A stretch of DNA of 64,000 bases from Pseudooceanicola marinus (GCF_020177265.1 NZ_JAIVMC010000006.1:186001-250000), one strand, 5' to 3'. Shown: positions 8,637 to 18,315, counted from the stretch's first letter. The notes: generated from the letters alone by a model not told the origin. Numbers and translations are program-made.

Positions 8637-9851
8637 ATGTCCATCCTCCGTCGCCCGCTGCGTACCCTCGTCGCGGTACTCGGCACTGCCCTGCTGAGCC
8701 TCAGCGCCGCGCTGCCGGCCCAGGCCTTCGACACCCGCGCCCGCGCGGCCTTCGTCGTGGACATCACCACCGACACGGTGCTGCTGACAAAGGAGGCCGA
8801 CGTGCCCCTGCCCCCGGCCTCCATGTCGAAGTTGATGACGCTTTACGTGACCTTCGAGGCGATCCGCGACGGCCGCCTGCAGCTGGACGAGGAACTGCCG
8901 GTGTCGCAGCACGCCATGGATTACGGCGGATCGACCATGTTCCTGGACACCACCGACCGGGTCAAGGTGTCCGACCTGATCCAGGGCATCATCGTGCTGT
9001 CGGGCAACGACGCCTGCGCCGTCCTGGCCGAGGCCCTGTCGCCGGATGGCACCGAGGCGGGCTTTGCCAGCTACATGACGCAGCGCGCGCGCCAGATGGG
9101 CATGACCAACTCGACCTTCGCCAACTCCAACGGCTGGCCCGACCCGATGCAGCGCATGTCGATGCGCGACCTGGCCCTGCTGGCCACCCACATCATCGAG
9201 GACTTCCCCGAGTTCTACACCTATTTCGCCGAGCGCGAGTTCGCCTTCGACGGCCGCGCGCCGCAGAACATCCACAACCGCAACCCGCTGCTGTCGATGG
9301 GCATCGGGGCGGATGGCCTGAAGACCGGCCACACCGAGGAAGCGGGCTACGGCCTGGTGGGCTCTGCCGTCGACCCGGTGTCGAACCGCCGCGTGGTCTT
9401 CGTCTACGCCGGCCTGGACAGCACCCAGGCGCGGGCCGAAGAGGGCCGCTCGATCGTCAACTGGGCCTTCCGCCAGTTCACCGAAAGCACCCTGGTCGAA
9501 GCGGGGGAGGTCCTGCCGACCCGCCTGCCCGTGCATGAGGGCGCCGCGATGGACGTGGGCCTGACCGTGGCCGAGGACGTGACCACCCTGGTGCCCGTGC
9601 TGACCGGCGACGGCGTCGCCTCGGAAATCGTGGCCCGCGGCCCGGTGAAGGCCCCCATCGAGAAGGGCCAGGAGCTGGGCGAGCTGGTGATCCACCCCGA
9701 AGGCCTGCCCGAAAAGCGCATCCCGCTGATTGCCGCCGAAGCCGTGCCGCACGGCGGGTTCACCGCCAAGCTGCAGTCGGCCGCGCGCTACCTGCTGCGC
9801 CGCATCAACGAAGGCCCCGAGGAGGCGGCCCCGGCGGAGGCGGCCTCTTGA
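8637..9851 (+). CDS. D-alanyl-D-alanine carboxypeptidase (PBP5/6 family)
   Basis: A periplasmic enzyme that trims the terminal D-Ala from peptidoglycan stem peptides. It has 404 residues with a signal peptide (cut near AQA, residue 30). All three serine acyl-enzyme motifs are present: SMSK (62-65, nucleophile Ser62), SGN (122-124) and KTG (229-231). The C-terminal part corresponds to the beta-rich PBP5 C-terminal domain. The stop overlaps the start of tmk, an arrangement conserved in many Rhodobacteraceae. Confidence 0.94.
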   Translation: MSILRRPLRTLVAVLGTALLSLSAALPAQAFDTRARAAFVVDITTDTVLLTKEADVPLPPASMSKLMTLYVTFEAIRDGRLQLDEELPVSQHAMDYGGSTMFLDTTDRVKVSDLIQGIIVLSGNDACAVLAEALSPDGTEAGFASYMTQRARQMGMTNSTFANSNGWPDPMQRMSMRDLALLATHIIEDFPEFYTYFAEREFAFDGRAPQNIHNRNPLLSMGIGADGLKTGHTEEAGYGLVGSAVDPVSNRRVVFVYAGLDSTQARAEEGRSIVNWAFRQFTESTLVEAGEVLPTRLPVHEGAAMDVGLTVAEDVTTLVPVLTGDGVASEIVARGPVKAPIEKGQELGELVIHPEGLPEKRIPLIAAEAVPHGGFTAKLQSAARYLLRRINEGPEEAAPAEAAS

Positions 9852-10501
9852 CCGGGACCGGGGCGCGCAAGACCGGGGGTCTGTTTCTCTCCTTCGAAGG
9901 CATCGACGGGTCCGGCAAATCCACCCAGGCCCGTGCCCTGGCCACGGCTCTGCAACAGCAGGGCCGTGAAGTCGTTCTGACCCGCGAACCCGGCGGATCG
10001 CCGGGCGCGGAGGAGATCCGCGCGCTGGTGCTGAACGGCGACCCCGACCGCTGGTCGGCGGAAACCGAGATCCTGCTGTTCACCGCCGCCCGCCGCGACC
10101 ACCTGGAACGCACCATCCTGCCCGCACTGGAACGTGGCGCCGTTGTGATCTGCGACCGTTTCGCCGACAGCACCCGCATGTACCAGGGTCTGTCGCGCGG
10201 CGATCTGCGCGACGTGGTGGACCGCCTGCACGCGCTGATGATCGGACGCGAGCCGGACATCACCGTGCTGATCGACATGGACCCGGAGGCCGGCCTGTCC
10301 CGCGCCCTGTCGCGCACCGGCGCCGAGGAACGGTTCGAGACCTTCGGCGTCGAGCTGCAGAAGGCCATGCGCCAGGGCTACCTGGACCTGGCCGCGACCT
10401 ACGCGGACCGCTTCCGCATCGTCGATGGTGCGGGCGACGAGGGCACCGTCTTCGCCCGCGTGCAAGCCACCCTGCCCGAGCTGTTCGAGGCCCCCGCATG
10501 A
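9848..10501 (+). CDS. tmk: Thymidylate kinase
   Basis: Phosphorylates dTMP to dTDP with ATP. It has 217 residues with the P-loop FEGIDGSGKST (17-27), the DRF-ADS segment (CDRFADSTRMYQGL) and LID region of the family. Translation starts at TTG 9848, inside the carboxypeptidase stop region (TTGA overlap), so it is probably translationally coupled; there is no better ATG near the first beta strand. The stop overlaps the start of holB by 4 bp. The adjacency of tmk and holB is widely conserved. Confidence 0.95.
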   Translation: MTGTGARKTGGLFLSFEGIDGSGKSTQARALATALQQQGREVVLTREPGGSPGAEEIRALVLNGDPDRWSAETEILLFTAARRDHLERTILPALERGAVVICDRFADSTRMYQGLSRGDLRDVVDRLHALMIGREPDITVLIDMDPEAGLSRALSRTGAEERFETFGVELQKAMRQGYLDLAATYADRFRIVDGAGDEGTVFARVQATLPELFEAPA

Positions 10502-11634
10502 GCGACGAGGACCGCCCCGAACCGGATCGCATCGAAGGCGCCCCGCACCCCCGCGACACGCCCCGCCTCTTCGGGCAGGAGGCCGCGGAGGCCGAGTTCC
10601 TGGAGGCCTTCAACCTGGGCCGGCTGCACCACGGCTGGATGATCACCGGCCCGCGCGGGTCAGGCAAGGCGACGCTGGCCTGGTCCATCGCGCGCTTCCT
10701 GCTGGCCACGCCGGATCCGGCCGAAGACGACGGCGGCATGTTCGGCGAGGCGCTGGCGCCCGCGCAGGCCGAAAGCCTGGCGATTTCGCCCGACCACCCC
10801 GTCGCGCGCCGCATGGCCGCCGGGGCGGAACCCGGCCTTTTCGTGCTGCGTCGGGGCGTGAACGAAAACACCGGCCGGTTGAAGGCGCAGATCACCGTGG
10901 ACGAGGCGCGGCGGCTGAAGAACTTCTTCTCGCTGTCCTCGGCCGACGGGGGCCGCCGCGTGGTCATCGTCGATGCGACGGATGAGCTGAACACCTCCGC
11001 CGCCAATGCCATCCTGAAACTGCTGGAGGAACCGCCGGCGCGCACGACGCTCCTGCTGGTCACGCACCAGCCCTCGGGCCTGCTGCCCACCATCCGCTCG
11101 CGTTGTCGCGTGCTGCGCCTGCGCCCGCTGGACGAGACCGCCATGCAGGCCGCGCTGCAACAAGCCGGTATCGACGCCGGCGCGCCCGAACGCCTGGCCG
11201 CCCTGGCCGAAGGATCGGTCGGCGCGGCGGTGCAGCTGGCCAATCTCGACGGGCTGAAACTCTATGCCGAATGGGTGGCGATCCTCGACAGCCTGCCGCG
11301 CCTCGATCGCGCCCGGGCCCAGGCCCTGGCCGAGGCCGCTGCCGCGCGCGGCCAGGAAGAACGCCGCGCCCTGCTGCTGGCCCTGCTGGACCAGGCGCTG
11401 GTGCGCCTTGCCCTGACCGGCGCCCGCGGCACGCCCCCGCAGCCCGAGGCCGCCCCGGGGGAGGCCAAGGCCTTTGCCCGCCTGGCCCCCGATGCCCGTT
11501 CCGCACGCCTTTGGGCAGCAGAGGCACAGGAGATCGGCGCCCGTCTGCGTCACGGCACGGCGGTCAACCTTGACCCTTCCGCGCTCATCCTAGATACGAT
11601 CTTCAGGCTACAGAAAGCCGCTGCCGGGGGGTAG
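10498..11634 (+). CDS. holB: DNA polymerase III subunit delta'
   Basis: Clamp-loader subunit, 378 residues. The AAA+ core shows a P-loop-like GPRGSGKATLAW (about 44-55), where Ala replaces the usual Ser/Thr after Lys, fitting a subunit that does not need to hydrolyse ATP. The sensor region LKLLEEPPARTTLLLVTH and the SRC motif (TIRSRC) are clear. It overlaps tmk by 4 bp and is followed 43 bp later by a TatD gene, the common tmk-holB-tatD order. Confidence 0.95.
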   Translation: MSDEDRPEPDRIEGAPHPRDTPRLFGQEAAEAEFLEAFNLGRLHHGWMITGPRGSGKATLAWSIARFLLATPDPAEDDGGMFGEALAPAQAESLAISPDHPVARRMAAGAEPGLFVLRRGVNENTGRLKAQITVDEARRLKNFFSLSSADGGRRVVIVDATDELNTSAANAILKLLEEPPARTTLLLVTHQPSGLLPTIRSRCRVLRLRPLDETAMQAALQQAGIDAGAPERLAALAEGSVGAAVQLANLDGLKLYAEWVAILDSLPRLDRARAQALAEAAAARGQEERRALLLALLDQALVRLALTGARGTPPQPEAAPGEAKAFARLAPDARSARLWAAEAQEIGARLRHGTAVNLDPSALILDTIFRLQKAAAGG

Positions 11635-11677
11635 GCCGCCCGGCCCAGGCGCCAAAGCAAGACCCATCAGGACAGAC

Positions 11678-12487
11678 ATGACCGACGCAGCCCAGATCAC
11701 CGACAGCCATTGCCATCTCGATTTCCCGGACTTCGACGGTGAGCTGGACCAGGTGGTGGAGCGGGCCCATGCGGCGGGCGTGACCCGGATGGTGTCGATC
11801 TGCACCAAGCCCGGCGGCATCGACAAGGTGCGCGGCATCGCGGAAACCTATCCGTCGGTCTTCTGGGCCTACGGGCTGCACCCGATGTCGGTGGCCGACG
11901 AGGCCCTGGTGACCTTTGATGAGCTGGTCGAGGTGGCCAAGCACCCGAAACTGGTCGCCATTGGCGAGACGGGCCTCGATTACCACTACACCGCCGACAG
12001 CGCCCAGGCGCAGAAGGACAGCCTGCGGGTGCATTGCGCCGCCGCCGCCGAGACCGGCCTGCCGCTGGTCATCCACGCCCGCGACGCGGATGAGGACATG
12101 GCGCGGATCCTCGAAGAGGAATACCGCAACGCCCCCTATTCCTGCGTCATGCACTGCTTCTCTTCGGGCCCCGATCTGGGCCGCAAGGCGCTGGAGCTGG
12201 GCTTCTACCTGTCGATGTCCGGCGTCACGACCTTCAAGAAAAGCCAGGAGTTGCGCGATTTCTTCGCCGAAGTGCCGCGCGACCGGGTGCTGGTGGAAAC
12301 CGACAGCCCCTACCTGGCGCCGCCGCCGCATCGCGGCAAGCGTAACGAACCGGCCTTTACCGCCCTGACCGCCCAGGTCGGCGCCGAGGTCTTCGGCATG
12401 GACTACGCCGCCTTCACCGCCCAGACCCAGGCGAACTTCGACCGGCTGTTCACCAAGGTCTCCGCCTGGCAGAAGGACGCCGCCTGA
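11678..12487 (+). CDS. TatD-family metal-dependent hydrolase
   Basis: A 269-residue TIM-barrel nuclease of the TatD type, probably a metal-dependent DNase. Metal ligands are visible in DSHCHLDF near the N terminus, the Glu in IGETGLDY, His in VIHARDAD, His in MHCFSSG and Asp in VETDSPYLAP. It starts at ATG 11678 and its stop overlaps the following MBL gene by one base. The tmk-holB-tatD-MBL series reads as one operon. Confidence 0.93.
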   Translation: MTDAAQITDSHCHLDFPDFDGELDQVVERAHAAGVTRMVSICTKPGGIDKVRGIAETYPSVFWAYGLHPMSVADEALVTFDELVEVAKHPKLVAIGETGLDYHYTADSAQAQKDSLRVHCAAAAETGLPLVIHARDADEDMARILEEEYRNAPYSCVMHCFSSGPDLGRKALELGFYLSMSGVTTFKKSQELRDFFAEVPRDRVLVETDSPYLAPPPHRGKRNEPAFTALTAQVGAEVFGMDYAAFTAQTQANFDRLFTKVSAWQKDAA

Positions 12488-13284
12488 TGGCCCAGCTGCG
12501 TTTCACCATTCTGGGCTGCGGATCGTCGGGGGGTGTGCCGCGCCTCGGCGGCCTCTGGGGCGACTGCGACCCCGAGAACCCCAAGAACGCCCGCCGCCGC
12601 TGCTCCCTTCTGGTCGAGCAGATCCGCGAGGAAGGCACCACCCGGGTCCTGATCGACACCTCCCCCGACATGCGCCAGCAATTGCTGGACGCAGGAATCG
12701 GCGAGCTGGACGCGGTGGTCTTCACCCATGCCCATGCCGACCACGTCCACGGCATCGACGACCTGCGCCAGGTGGTCTTCAACATGCGCCGCCGCCTGCC
12801 CGTCTGGGCCGATGGCGACACCCAGGACGCACTGCTGAGCCGCTTCGGCTATGTCTTCGTCCAGCCCGAAGGTTCGCCCTATCCCCCGATCCTGGAGCTG
12901 AACACGATCCAGGGCGCCGTCACCATCGACGGCGCAGGCGGGCCGGTGACGCTGATGCCGTTCAAGGTTAATCACGGCTCCATCGACGCGCTTGGCTTCC
13001 GGGTGCGCGACGTGGCCTATCTGCCCGACGTGGCCGAGATGTCCGACGAGGCCTGGGAGGCCTGCGCCGGGCTGAAATGCTGGATCCTCGACACCCTGCG
13101 CCGTGATCCGCATCCCACGCATTCGCACCTGGAACAGTCCCTGGCATGGATCGACCGCGCGGCGCCCGATCGCGCCGTGCTGACCAACATGCACATCGAC
13201 CTGGACTATGCCACGCTGGAGGCCGAGACGGCGGATCACATCACCCCGGCCTTCGACGGGATGCAGATCACCTATGACCTCTGA
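12487..13284 (+). CDS. MBL-fold hydrolase, PhnP-like
   Basis: A 265-residue metallo-beta-lactamase-fold protein. The metal motif is THAHADHVHG (HxHxDH), with further ligands likely in NHGS and the Asp of WILDTLR; near the end there is TNMHIDLDY. It begins at ATG 12487, sharing a base with the TatD stop. The closest named relative is PhnP (cyclic phosphodiesterase), but the genes around it are for replication and DNA metabolism, so phosphonate use is not implied. An exact substrate cannot be told. Confidence 0.88.
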   Translation: MAQLRFTILGCGSSGGVPRLGGLWGDCDPENPKNARRRCSLLVEQIREEGTTRVLIDTSPDMRQQLLDAGIGELDAVVFTHAHADHVHGIDDLRQVVFNMRRRLPVWADGDTQDALLSRFGYVFVQPEGSPYPPILELNTIQGAVTIDGAGGPVTLMPFKVNHGSIDALGFRVRDVAYLPDVAEMSDEAWEACAGLKCWILDTLRRDPHPTHSHLEQSLAWIDRAAPDRAVLTNMHIDLDYATLEAETADHITPAFDGMQITYDL

Positions 13285-13317
13285 CACGCGGTCCTGCCCC
13301 GCACAGGGGGCCGCGGC

Positions 13318-14250
13318 ATGAGCGCGCTTCTCAACATCATCCTGCCGGTCTTTCTGGTGCTGGGCGCCGGCTATGTCGCCACCCGCACCGGGCTGCTGAA
13401 GCTGTCGGTGGCCGAGGGGCTGATGTCCTACACCCAGAACGCGGCCTTTCCCTGCCTGCTGTTCCTCGCGGTCAGCACCTTCGACATCGGAGAACAGTTC
13501 CACGCGCCGCTGCTGCTGAGCTTCTACGCCGGGGCCACGGCCTGTTTCTTCCTCGGCCTCTTCGGCGCCCGCGCCATCGGGCGTTCGCCCGAGGATGCGG
13601 TGGTCATCGGGTTCTGCTGTCTCTTCTCCAACTCGATGATGCTGGGCGTGCCGATCACCGAACGGGCCTTCGGCGCGGATGCGTTGGCCTCGAACTTCGC
13701 CATCATCTCGATCCACGCGCCCTTCTGCTACACCCTGGGCATCATCGCGATGGAGATGACGCGGGCGGGCGGGCAGGGCCTGCGCGTCGCCGCGCTGGCG
13801 CAGCGCATCCTGCGGCAGATCTTCACCAACCCGCTGGTCATCGCGCTAATGCTGGGCTTCATCGTGAACCTCTCCGGGCTGACCGTGCCCGGTCCCATGG
13901 ATGACGCGATGCAGATCATCGCCCGTTCCGCCCTGCCGGCGGCGCTCTTCGCCGTGGGCGGCGTGCTGGTGCAGTACAAGATCGAGGGCGACTGGCGGCT
14001 GATCGGCATGATCTGCGTGCTGGCCCTGATGGTGCACCCGGCGATCACCTGGGGGCTGGGCCGCGCCTTCGCCCTGCCCGAGGCGGCCTTCCGCTCTGCC
14101 GTGCTGACCGCCTGCGTGGCGCCCGGCGTGAACACCTATGTCTTCGCCAACCTCTACGACCGGGCCAAACGCTCGGCGGCCTCGGCGCTGCTGATCTCGA
14201 CCGGGGTGTGCCTCTTCACCTCCTGGTTCTGGCTGACGATGCTGCCCTGA
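13318..14250 (+). CDS. AEC-family transporter
   Basis: An inner-membrane carrier of the auxin efflux carrier family, 310 residues, with about ten hydrophobic segments in two similar halves. The beginning (LNIILPVFLVLGAGYVATRTG) and the segment VAPGVNTYVFANLYDRAKRSAASALLISTG are typical. Members move malonate, malate or other anions in bacteria. It follows the MBL gene by 33 bp in the same direction. The substrate cannot be predicted. Confidence 0.88.
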   Translation: MSALLNIILPVFLVLGAGYVATRTGLLKLSVAEGLMSYTQNAAFPCLLFLAVSTFDIGEQFHAPLLLSFYAGATACFFLGLFGARAIGRSPEDAVVIGFCCLFSNSMMLGVPITERAFGADALASNFAIISIHAPFCYTLGIIAMEMTRAGGQGLRVAALAQRILRQIFTNPLVIALMLGFIVNLSGLTVPGPMDDAMQIIARSALPAALFAVGGVLVQYKIEGDWRLIGMICVLALMVHPAITWGLGRAFALPEAAFRSAVLTACVAPGVNTYVFANLYDRAKRSAASALLISTGVCLFTSWFWLTMLP

Positions 14251-14364
14251 CCCGCGCCCGCCGGGGTCCTACGCACTGGGGTGAAGCCCTTGAAATTCTT
14301 GCGCGGCGCCGGGTGACAGGCTACCTCTTTGCCCAGTGTACGCCCCGCGCGCAGGAGATCCCCC

Positions 14365-15135
14365 ATGGACATCACCGTCACCTATCAGCGCGGCCCGACC
14401 GATCCCGGCGCCGGCCCGGTGAAGATCGGCTGGCTTCTGGGCAAAACCGACGCGCCGGTGATCTACGAACCGCCCCGCAGGGTGCATTCCCGCGAGGCCC
14501 GGCGCGAGCACGCCAAATCCGCCTCGCGCTGTCCGGCCGTCGTGGGGCTGGAAAGCCGCTATTTCGAGGTACTCTGCCCCTTCGACCTGAACATCGGCTT
14601 CACCCGCGACAAGGACGGGAAGCCGGTGCTGCGCAACCTCTCGGGCGAGAAATCGGCGGTGCGCGGCTCGACCCTGGGCAAGCGGCTGACCCTGGTGAAC
14701 GAGGGCGAGTGGCGCTACCCAGACCGCCCCATCATCCAGCTGAAGCTGCCCTATTACTTCATCACTGATGAGCCGGTCTACATGACCCAGCTCGAAGCCT
14801 ACATGTACTACCGCAAGACGCCCCTGCCGGGCACGATCTTCGGCGGGCGTTTCCCGATCAACCTCTGGCCGCGGCCGCTGATGTGGGCCTTCGAGTGGCA
14901 CGACACCACCCAACCGATCACGATCCGCCGGGGCGAGCCGCTGTTCTACGTGCAGTTCGAGGCCGATGGCCCGGATCGGACCGTGCAGATGGTCGAGGCG
15001 GAGATGACGGAAGAGCTGCAGACCTACATGGATCACATCGGCGGCGCGGTGAACTACGTGAACCAGACCTTCTCCCTCTTCGAGGCGGCCGAACGGGTAC
15101 GCCCCGAGCGCCTGCTGAAGGTGAAGGAAAAATGA
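14365..15135 (+). CDS. Hypothetical protein upstream of sulfotransferase
   Basis: I do not recognise this 256-residue protein. ATG 14365 follows AGGAGA. It has no signal peptide or membrane segment. Notable blocks are W-LLGKTDAPVIYEPP near the start, CP-x16-CPFDL around residues 53-75 (two Cys-Pro pairs), and IRRGEPLFYVQFEADGP near residue 190. The composition suggests a beta-rich soluble fold. Its stop overlaps the start of the sulfotransferase gene by 4 bp, so the two are probably made together and may act on the same substrate. Confidence 0.75.
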   Translation: MDITVTYQRGPTDPGAGPVKIGWLLGKTDAPVIYEPPRRVHSREARREHAKSASRCPAVVGLESRYFEVLCPFDLNIGFTRDKDGKPVLRNLSGEKSAVRGSTLGKRLTLVNEGEWRYPDRPIIQLKLPYYFITDEPVYMTQLEAYMYYRKTPLPGTIFGGRFPINLWPRPLMWAFEWHDTTQPITIRRGEPLFYVQFEADGPDRTVQMVEAEMTEELQTYMDHIGGAVNYVNQTFSLFEAAERVRPERLLKVKEK

Positions 15136-17111
15136 GCGACCGCCCGGCCGCGCCCGCGCCGCAGGCGCGCAAGGTCGACCTGGCGGCGCTTTTGAAGGAG
15201 GCGCAGGCGGCCTTCACTGCGGGCCGCATTTCCCGCTGCTGGGAGCTGATCGCGCCACTACTGCGCCAGCCGGCCTTCGACCGGCTCGACGCCAGCCGAC
15301 AGCAGGCGCTGCGCTACCTGCAACTGGGCTGCGCCCTTTATGCCATCGGCGACCTTGACGCGGCGCGACAGCTGAACCGGGACCTGCCGACCCATCTCTT
15401 CACGCCGATGCGCTATCGCCTGTCCCTGCGCCTGCGCGACCCGGCCCAGGCGAAACGGCTGCGCCTGGATCCCACGAACGGCCCGCGCGAACTGGCCGAT
15501 TTCCGTACCTCTGCCGGGCTGCACGAAATCTGGGCGCACCGCTATGGCACCGGCTTTCCGCTCTACGCCGCGCGCTGGCAGGCGATCAATTTCCCGAAGG
15601 TCCTGCCCGACAGCGTGACCCATGCGCCCCTGCCCGCGGAGCCGTCCGGGGATGCCGGGCTTATCGTGCTGGAACAGGGGTTGGGCGACGTGCTGTTCCA
15701 CCTTGCGCATATCAAGGCCGAGGGCGCGCATGAAACATCGGCCTTCACCGGGCTGGCCAAGTATGGCCCGCTGATCCGGCGCTACTTCCCCAAGGCCAGC
15801 TTCACCCCCGCTGACCGGATCGCCACGGATCTGGGCCGCCCGCGCGCCCACCTGGCCGCCGATTTCGTCGGGCGCGGTTATCGCCGCCTGGGCACGATTG
15901 CACCGGGGATCACCCTGGATCAGCCCCGGCGGCATCCCTTCGACCCGCCGGTCTTCGGCCTGTGCTGGCGCGGCGGGTCAGGGCAGAACCGGCGCGAGGA
16001 ACGGCATATCCCCCTGCGCTTCCTGCTGGACATGCTGCCGCTGGACTGCCGGATCCTGGCCCTGCAGTTCGACCTGACGGCGGAGGAACGAGCGATCCTT
16101 CAGGCCGACCCGCGCGCCCAGGTGCCCCTGGCCGACATCACCGCCAACCCGGTGGAGACGATCGACATGATCCGGGGCCTCGCCGGGGTGATCTCCGTGG
16201 ACAGTGCCAACTGGCACATGGCGGGGTTTTCCGGCGTGCCGCTGCTGGCGATCATGAACAAGACCGCGCATTGGTTCTGGGGGCCGGAGGCAGACGCGCA
16301 CAGCGTCTTTGCCTGCGCCACCACCCTGCCGAAGGAAGAGCTGTCGGCGCGCAGCCTCATCCCCTGGATCGAGCAGGCCCTGGCGCGGTGGTCAGATCGG
16401 CCTGTCGCCGCCCTGCCCGCGATCCCGCCAAGGCAGCCCCCCGCCCTGCGCCCGCTCTTCATCACCGGGCTGCCGCGCTCGGGCACCTCGCTGGTGACAC
16501 GGATCCTGCAGGGCCAGGGCCTGTGGCTTGGCGAGACGATCCCCGGCAATGCCGACAACCCCGAGGGCTATGGCGAGAACCGTCGGATCCGTGAAAAGCA
16601 CCTGAAACCGATCCTGTCGGCCCTGAGCGCCGACCCGCGCGGGGTGGCGCCCCTGCCCCGTACTGAGGCCCTGCCGCCCTGCCCCGGCCTGGCGCGGCGC
16701 CTGCTGCGCGCGATCCGGGCGGAGGGATACGACGGCAAGACCCCCTGGGGCTACAAGGACCCCAAGCTCGCCCTGCTCTGGCCGCTGTTCGCGCGCGCCT
16801 TTCCAGGCGCCATCTGGGTGATCGTCGAGAGGGAGCGCGAGGCGGTGCTGACCTCGCTGGCCCGCGCCAGTTTCATGCGCCGCCATTCGACCAGTCCGGA
16901 GTTCTGGAAACCCTTCTGCGCCTGCTACGAGGATCGCCTGGCCGGGCTGGCAGACAGTGGCGTCAGGGTGCTGACGGTGCAGGCGGAGGCGGTAATGGGC
17001 GGCGATGTCGCGACGCTGGCGCCGGTCTGCGAGATGGCCGGGCTGCCCTTCGACGCCGACCGGGCCCGCGCGGCCCTGGCCCGCGGCTCCGCCCCCGGTT
17101 CCACATCCTGA
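15132..17111 (+). CDS. TPR / glycosyltransferase-like / sulfotransferase fusion protein
   Basis: A 659-residue protein with three parts. Residues about 15-110 are helical and TPR-like. Residues about 175-400 resemble the GT-B C-terminal domain found after TPRs in glycosyltransferase-41/9-like proteins: EQGLGDVLFH (181-190), SVDSANWHMAGFSGVP (355-370) and WFWGP (381-385) match the usual D-x-x-x-H-L-A-G-x-x-x-x-P and W-x-W pattern. Residues 443-659 are a sulfotransferase with the PAPS-binding P-loop GLPRSGTS (446-453) and the YKDPK segment. It overlaps the unknown gene upstream by 4 bp. A role in modifying a surface glycan or peptide is inferred. Confidence 0.82.
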   Translation: MSDRPAAPAPQARKVDLAALLKEAQAAFTAGRISRCWELIAPLLRQPAFDRLDASRQQALRYLQLGCALYAIGDLDAARQLNRDLPTHLFTPMRYRLSLRLRDPAQAKRLRLDPTNGPRELADFRTSAGLHEIWAHRYGTGFPLYAARWQAINFPKVLPDSVTHAPLPAEPSGDAGLIVLEQGLGDVLFHLAHIKAEGAHETSAFTGLAKYGPLIRRYFPKASFTPADRIATDLGRPRAHLAADFVGRGYRRLGTIAPGITLDQPRRHPFDPPVFGLCWRGGSGQNRREERHIPLRFLLDMLPLDCRILALQFDLTAEERAILQADPRAQVPLADITANPVETIDMIRGLAGVISVDSANWHMAGFSGVPLLAIMNKTAHWFWGPEADAHSVFACATTLPKEELSARSLIPWIEQALARWSDRPVAALPAIPPRQPPALRPLFITGLPRSGTSLVTRILQGQGLWLGETIPGNADNPEGYGENRRIREKHLKPILSALSADPRGVAPLPRTEALPPCPGLARRLLRAIRAEGYDGKTPWGYKDPKLALLWPLFARAFPGAIWVIVEREREAVLTSLARASFMRRHSTSPEFWKPFCACYEDRLAGLADSGVRVLTVQAEAVMGGDVATLAPVCEMAGLPFDADRARAALARGSAPGSTS

Positions 17112-17130
17112 CCGCGCCGCAGCGCCCGGT

Positions 17131-18030
17131 TCAGGACATAGCCATGCCGAGAGGCCCGCGCCGGTTTCCGTGCAGCCCCGGCACCAGCTCCGCCGTCGCC
17201 GCCATCATCGACCGCAACAGCCGGCTTTCGTAGCCCGTCAGCCCGACGCGATGGCCGCGCGCCATCTTCAGGCAGACCTGCTGCTTGTTCAGGCGCGCCT
17301 CGGCCATGGACCGCTCCAGCGCCGCCTCGTCCAGCTCGCAGAGCCGTTGCGGCTCGGCGCATTCCAGGCCCAGGTCGCCTTCATCCAGCACCTGGTAGCC
17401 GTCCATCTGCAACAGCACGTAGTCGGTTTCCGGGCGCGGGCTGCGGATGATCCGCTCGCCGTCCAGCAGGTGACGCGCGGCGACCACCGCCTCGTCCCGT
17501 CCGAACAGCGTGCGCAGGGCGCGGTCCTTCAGCACCAGTTGCTGGGAGGGCGAGACCATGATCGGATGACGATTGCCCAGGGCCCCGGGCCGCACCAGGA
17601 TGGGCGCGAACCGACCCTGGGCGCGCGCACTCCGGCGCCCGGTCCAAGTCACCTCGCAGGGGCCGTTGTCCAGCGTCATCACCTTGTCGCCGGGGCGCAG
17701 CGTCTCGATCAGGCGCAGCCCGTCGGGGGTGCGCACGCGGGTGCCCGCGAGAAAGGATGTGACGTGATCGACGGAAAACATCCGCAGCTTGCCGTCCCGG
17801 CGCAGGGTGCCGATGCGGCGTCCGGCAAAGGCGCCCTCGCTCTCCCCGACCGGGCTGCCAAGGGCCAGACGCCGGTCCAGACCGCCGCCATCGCCCCCCT
17901 GCATGTAAAACCGCAGCGGTTTCTTGATATAATCCCAGGACGCTGGCGCGGCCCCATATCCCGACTGCCCCTCATGGGCGGATCCGAGACAGGGCTGCGT
18001 GCCTCCACGAACGTATTCGTTCCAGTTCAT
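17131..18030 (-). CDS. Hint-domain protein with Ser at nucleophile position
   Basis: A 299-residue protein. Residues about 90-250 form a Hint (intein/hedgehog) domain of the Hint_2 type seen in Rhodobacteraceae: SFLAGTRVRTPDGLRLIETLRPGDKV starts it (given here in part), and HPIMVSPSQ is the family's conserved HP-x3-VSP block. The usual first residue is Cys; here Ser92 takes its place. The N-terminal 90 residues are Gly-rich and unassigned; there is no clear signal peptide. It is convergent with the sulfotransferase gene, 19 bp apart. Self-cleavage is possible but unproven. Confidence 0.8.
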   Translation of the reverse strand: MNWNEYVRGGTQPCLGSAHEGQSGYGAAPASWDYIKKPLRFYMQGGDGGGLDRRLALGSPVGESEGAFAGRRIGTLRRDGKLRMFSVDHVTSFLAGTRVRTPDGLRLIETLRPGDKVMTLDNGPCEVTWTGRRSARAQGRFAPILVRPGALGNRHPIMVSPSQQLVLKDRALRTLFGRDEAVVAARHLLDGERIIRSPRPETDYVLLQMDGYQVLDEGDLGLECAEPQRLCELDEAALERSMAEARLNKQQVCLKMARGHRVGLTGYESRLLRSMMAATAELVPGLHGNRRGPLGMAMS

Positions 18031-18315
18031 GACCCTGTTCTACCCTTCTTTGGCATTCTGCCTTTCTTGCGCGGCCCCGGTTTGCCGGGGTCCTGCGGCT
18101 CTCCCGCCCCATGACGCAGAGTCAGGGCGAGTGTCTTATGACATGGTTAAACCCAGCAAATACGGCGAAATCCGGGCGTGCGCGCCACAGGCCCGTAAAA
18201 ACCGGGGCTTTACGCGCGAAAAGTTACGGCACTGCCCAGGCCTGACCCATTCCGCCACCCTTGCCCGGCCGCGCCCGGCGGCTTAGGGAGGGTCCAGCGA
18301 AGAGGAGTGAGCCCC

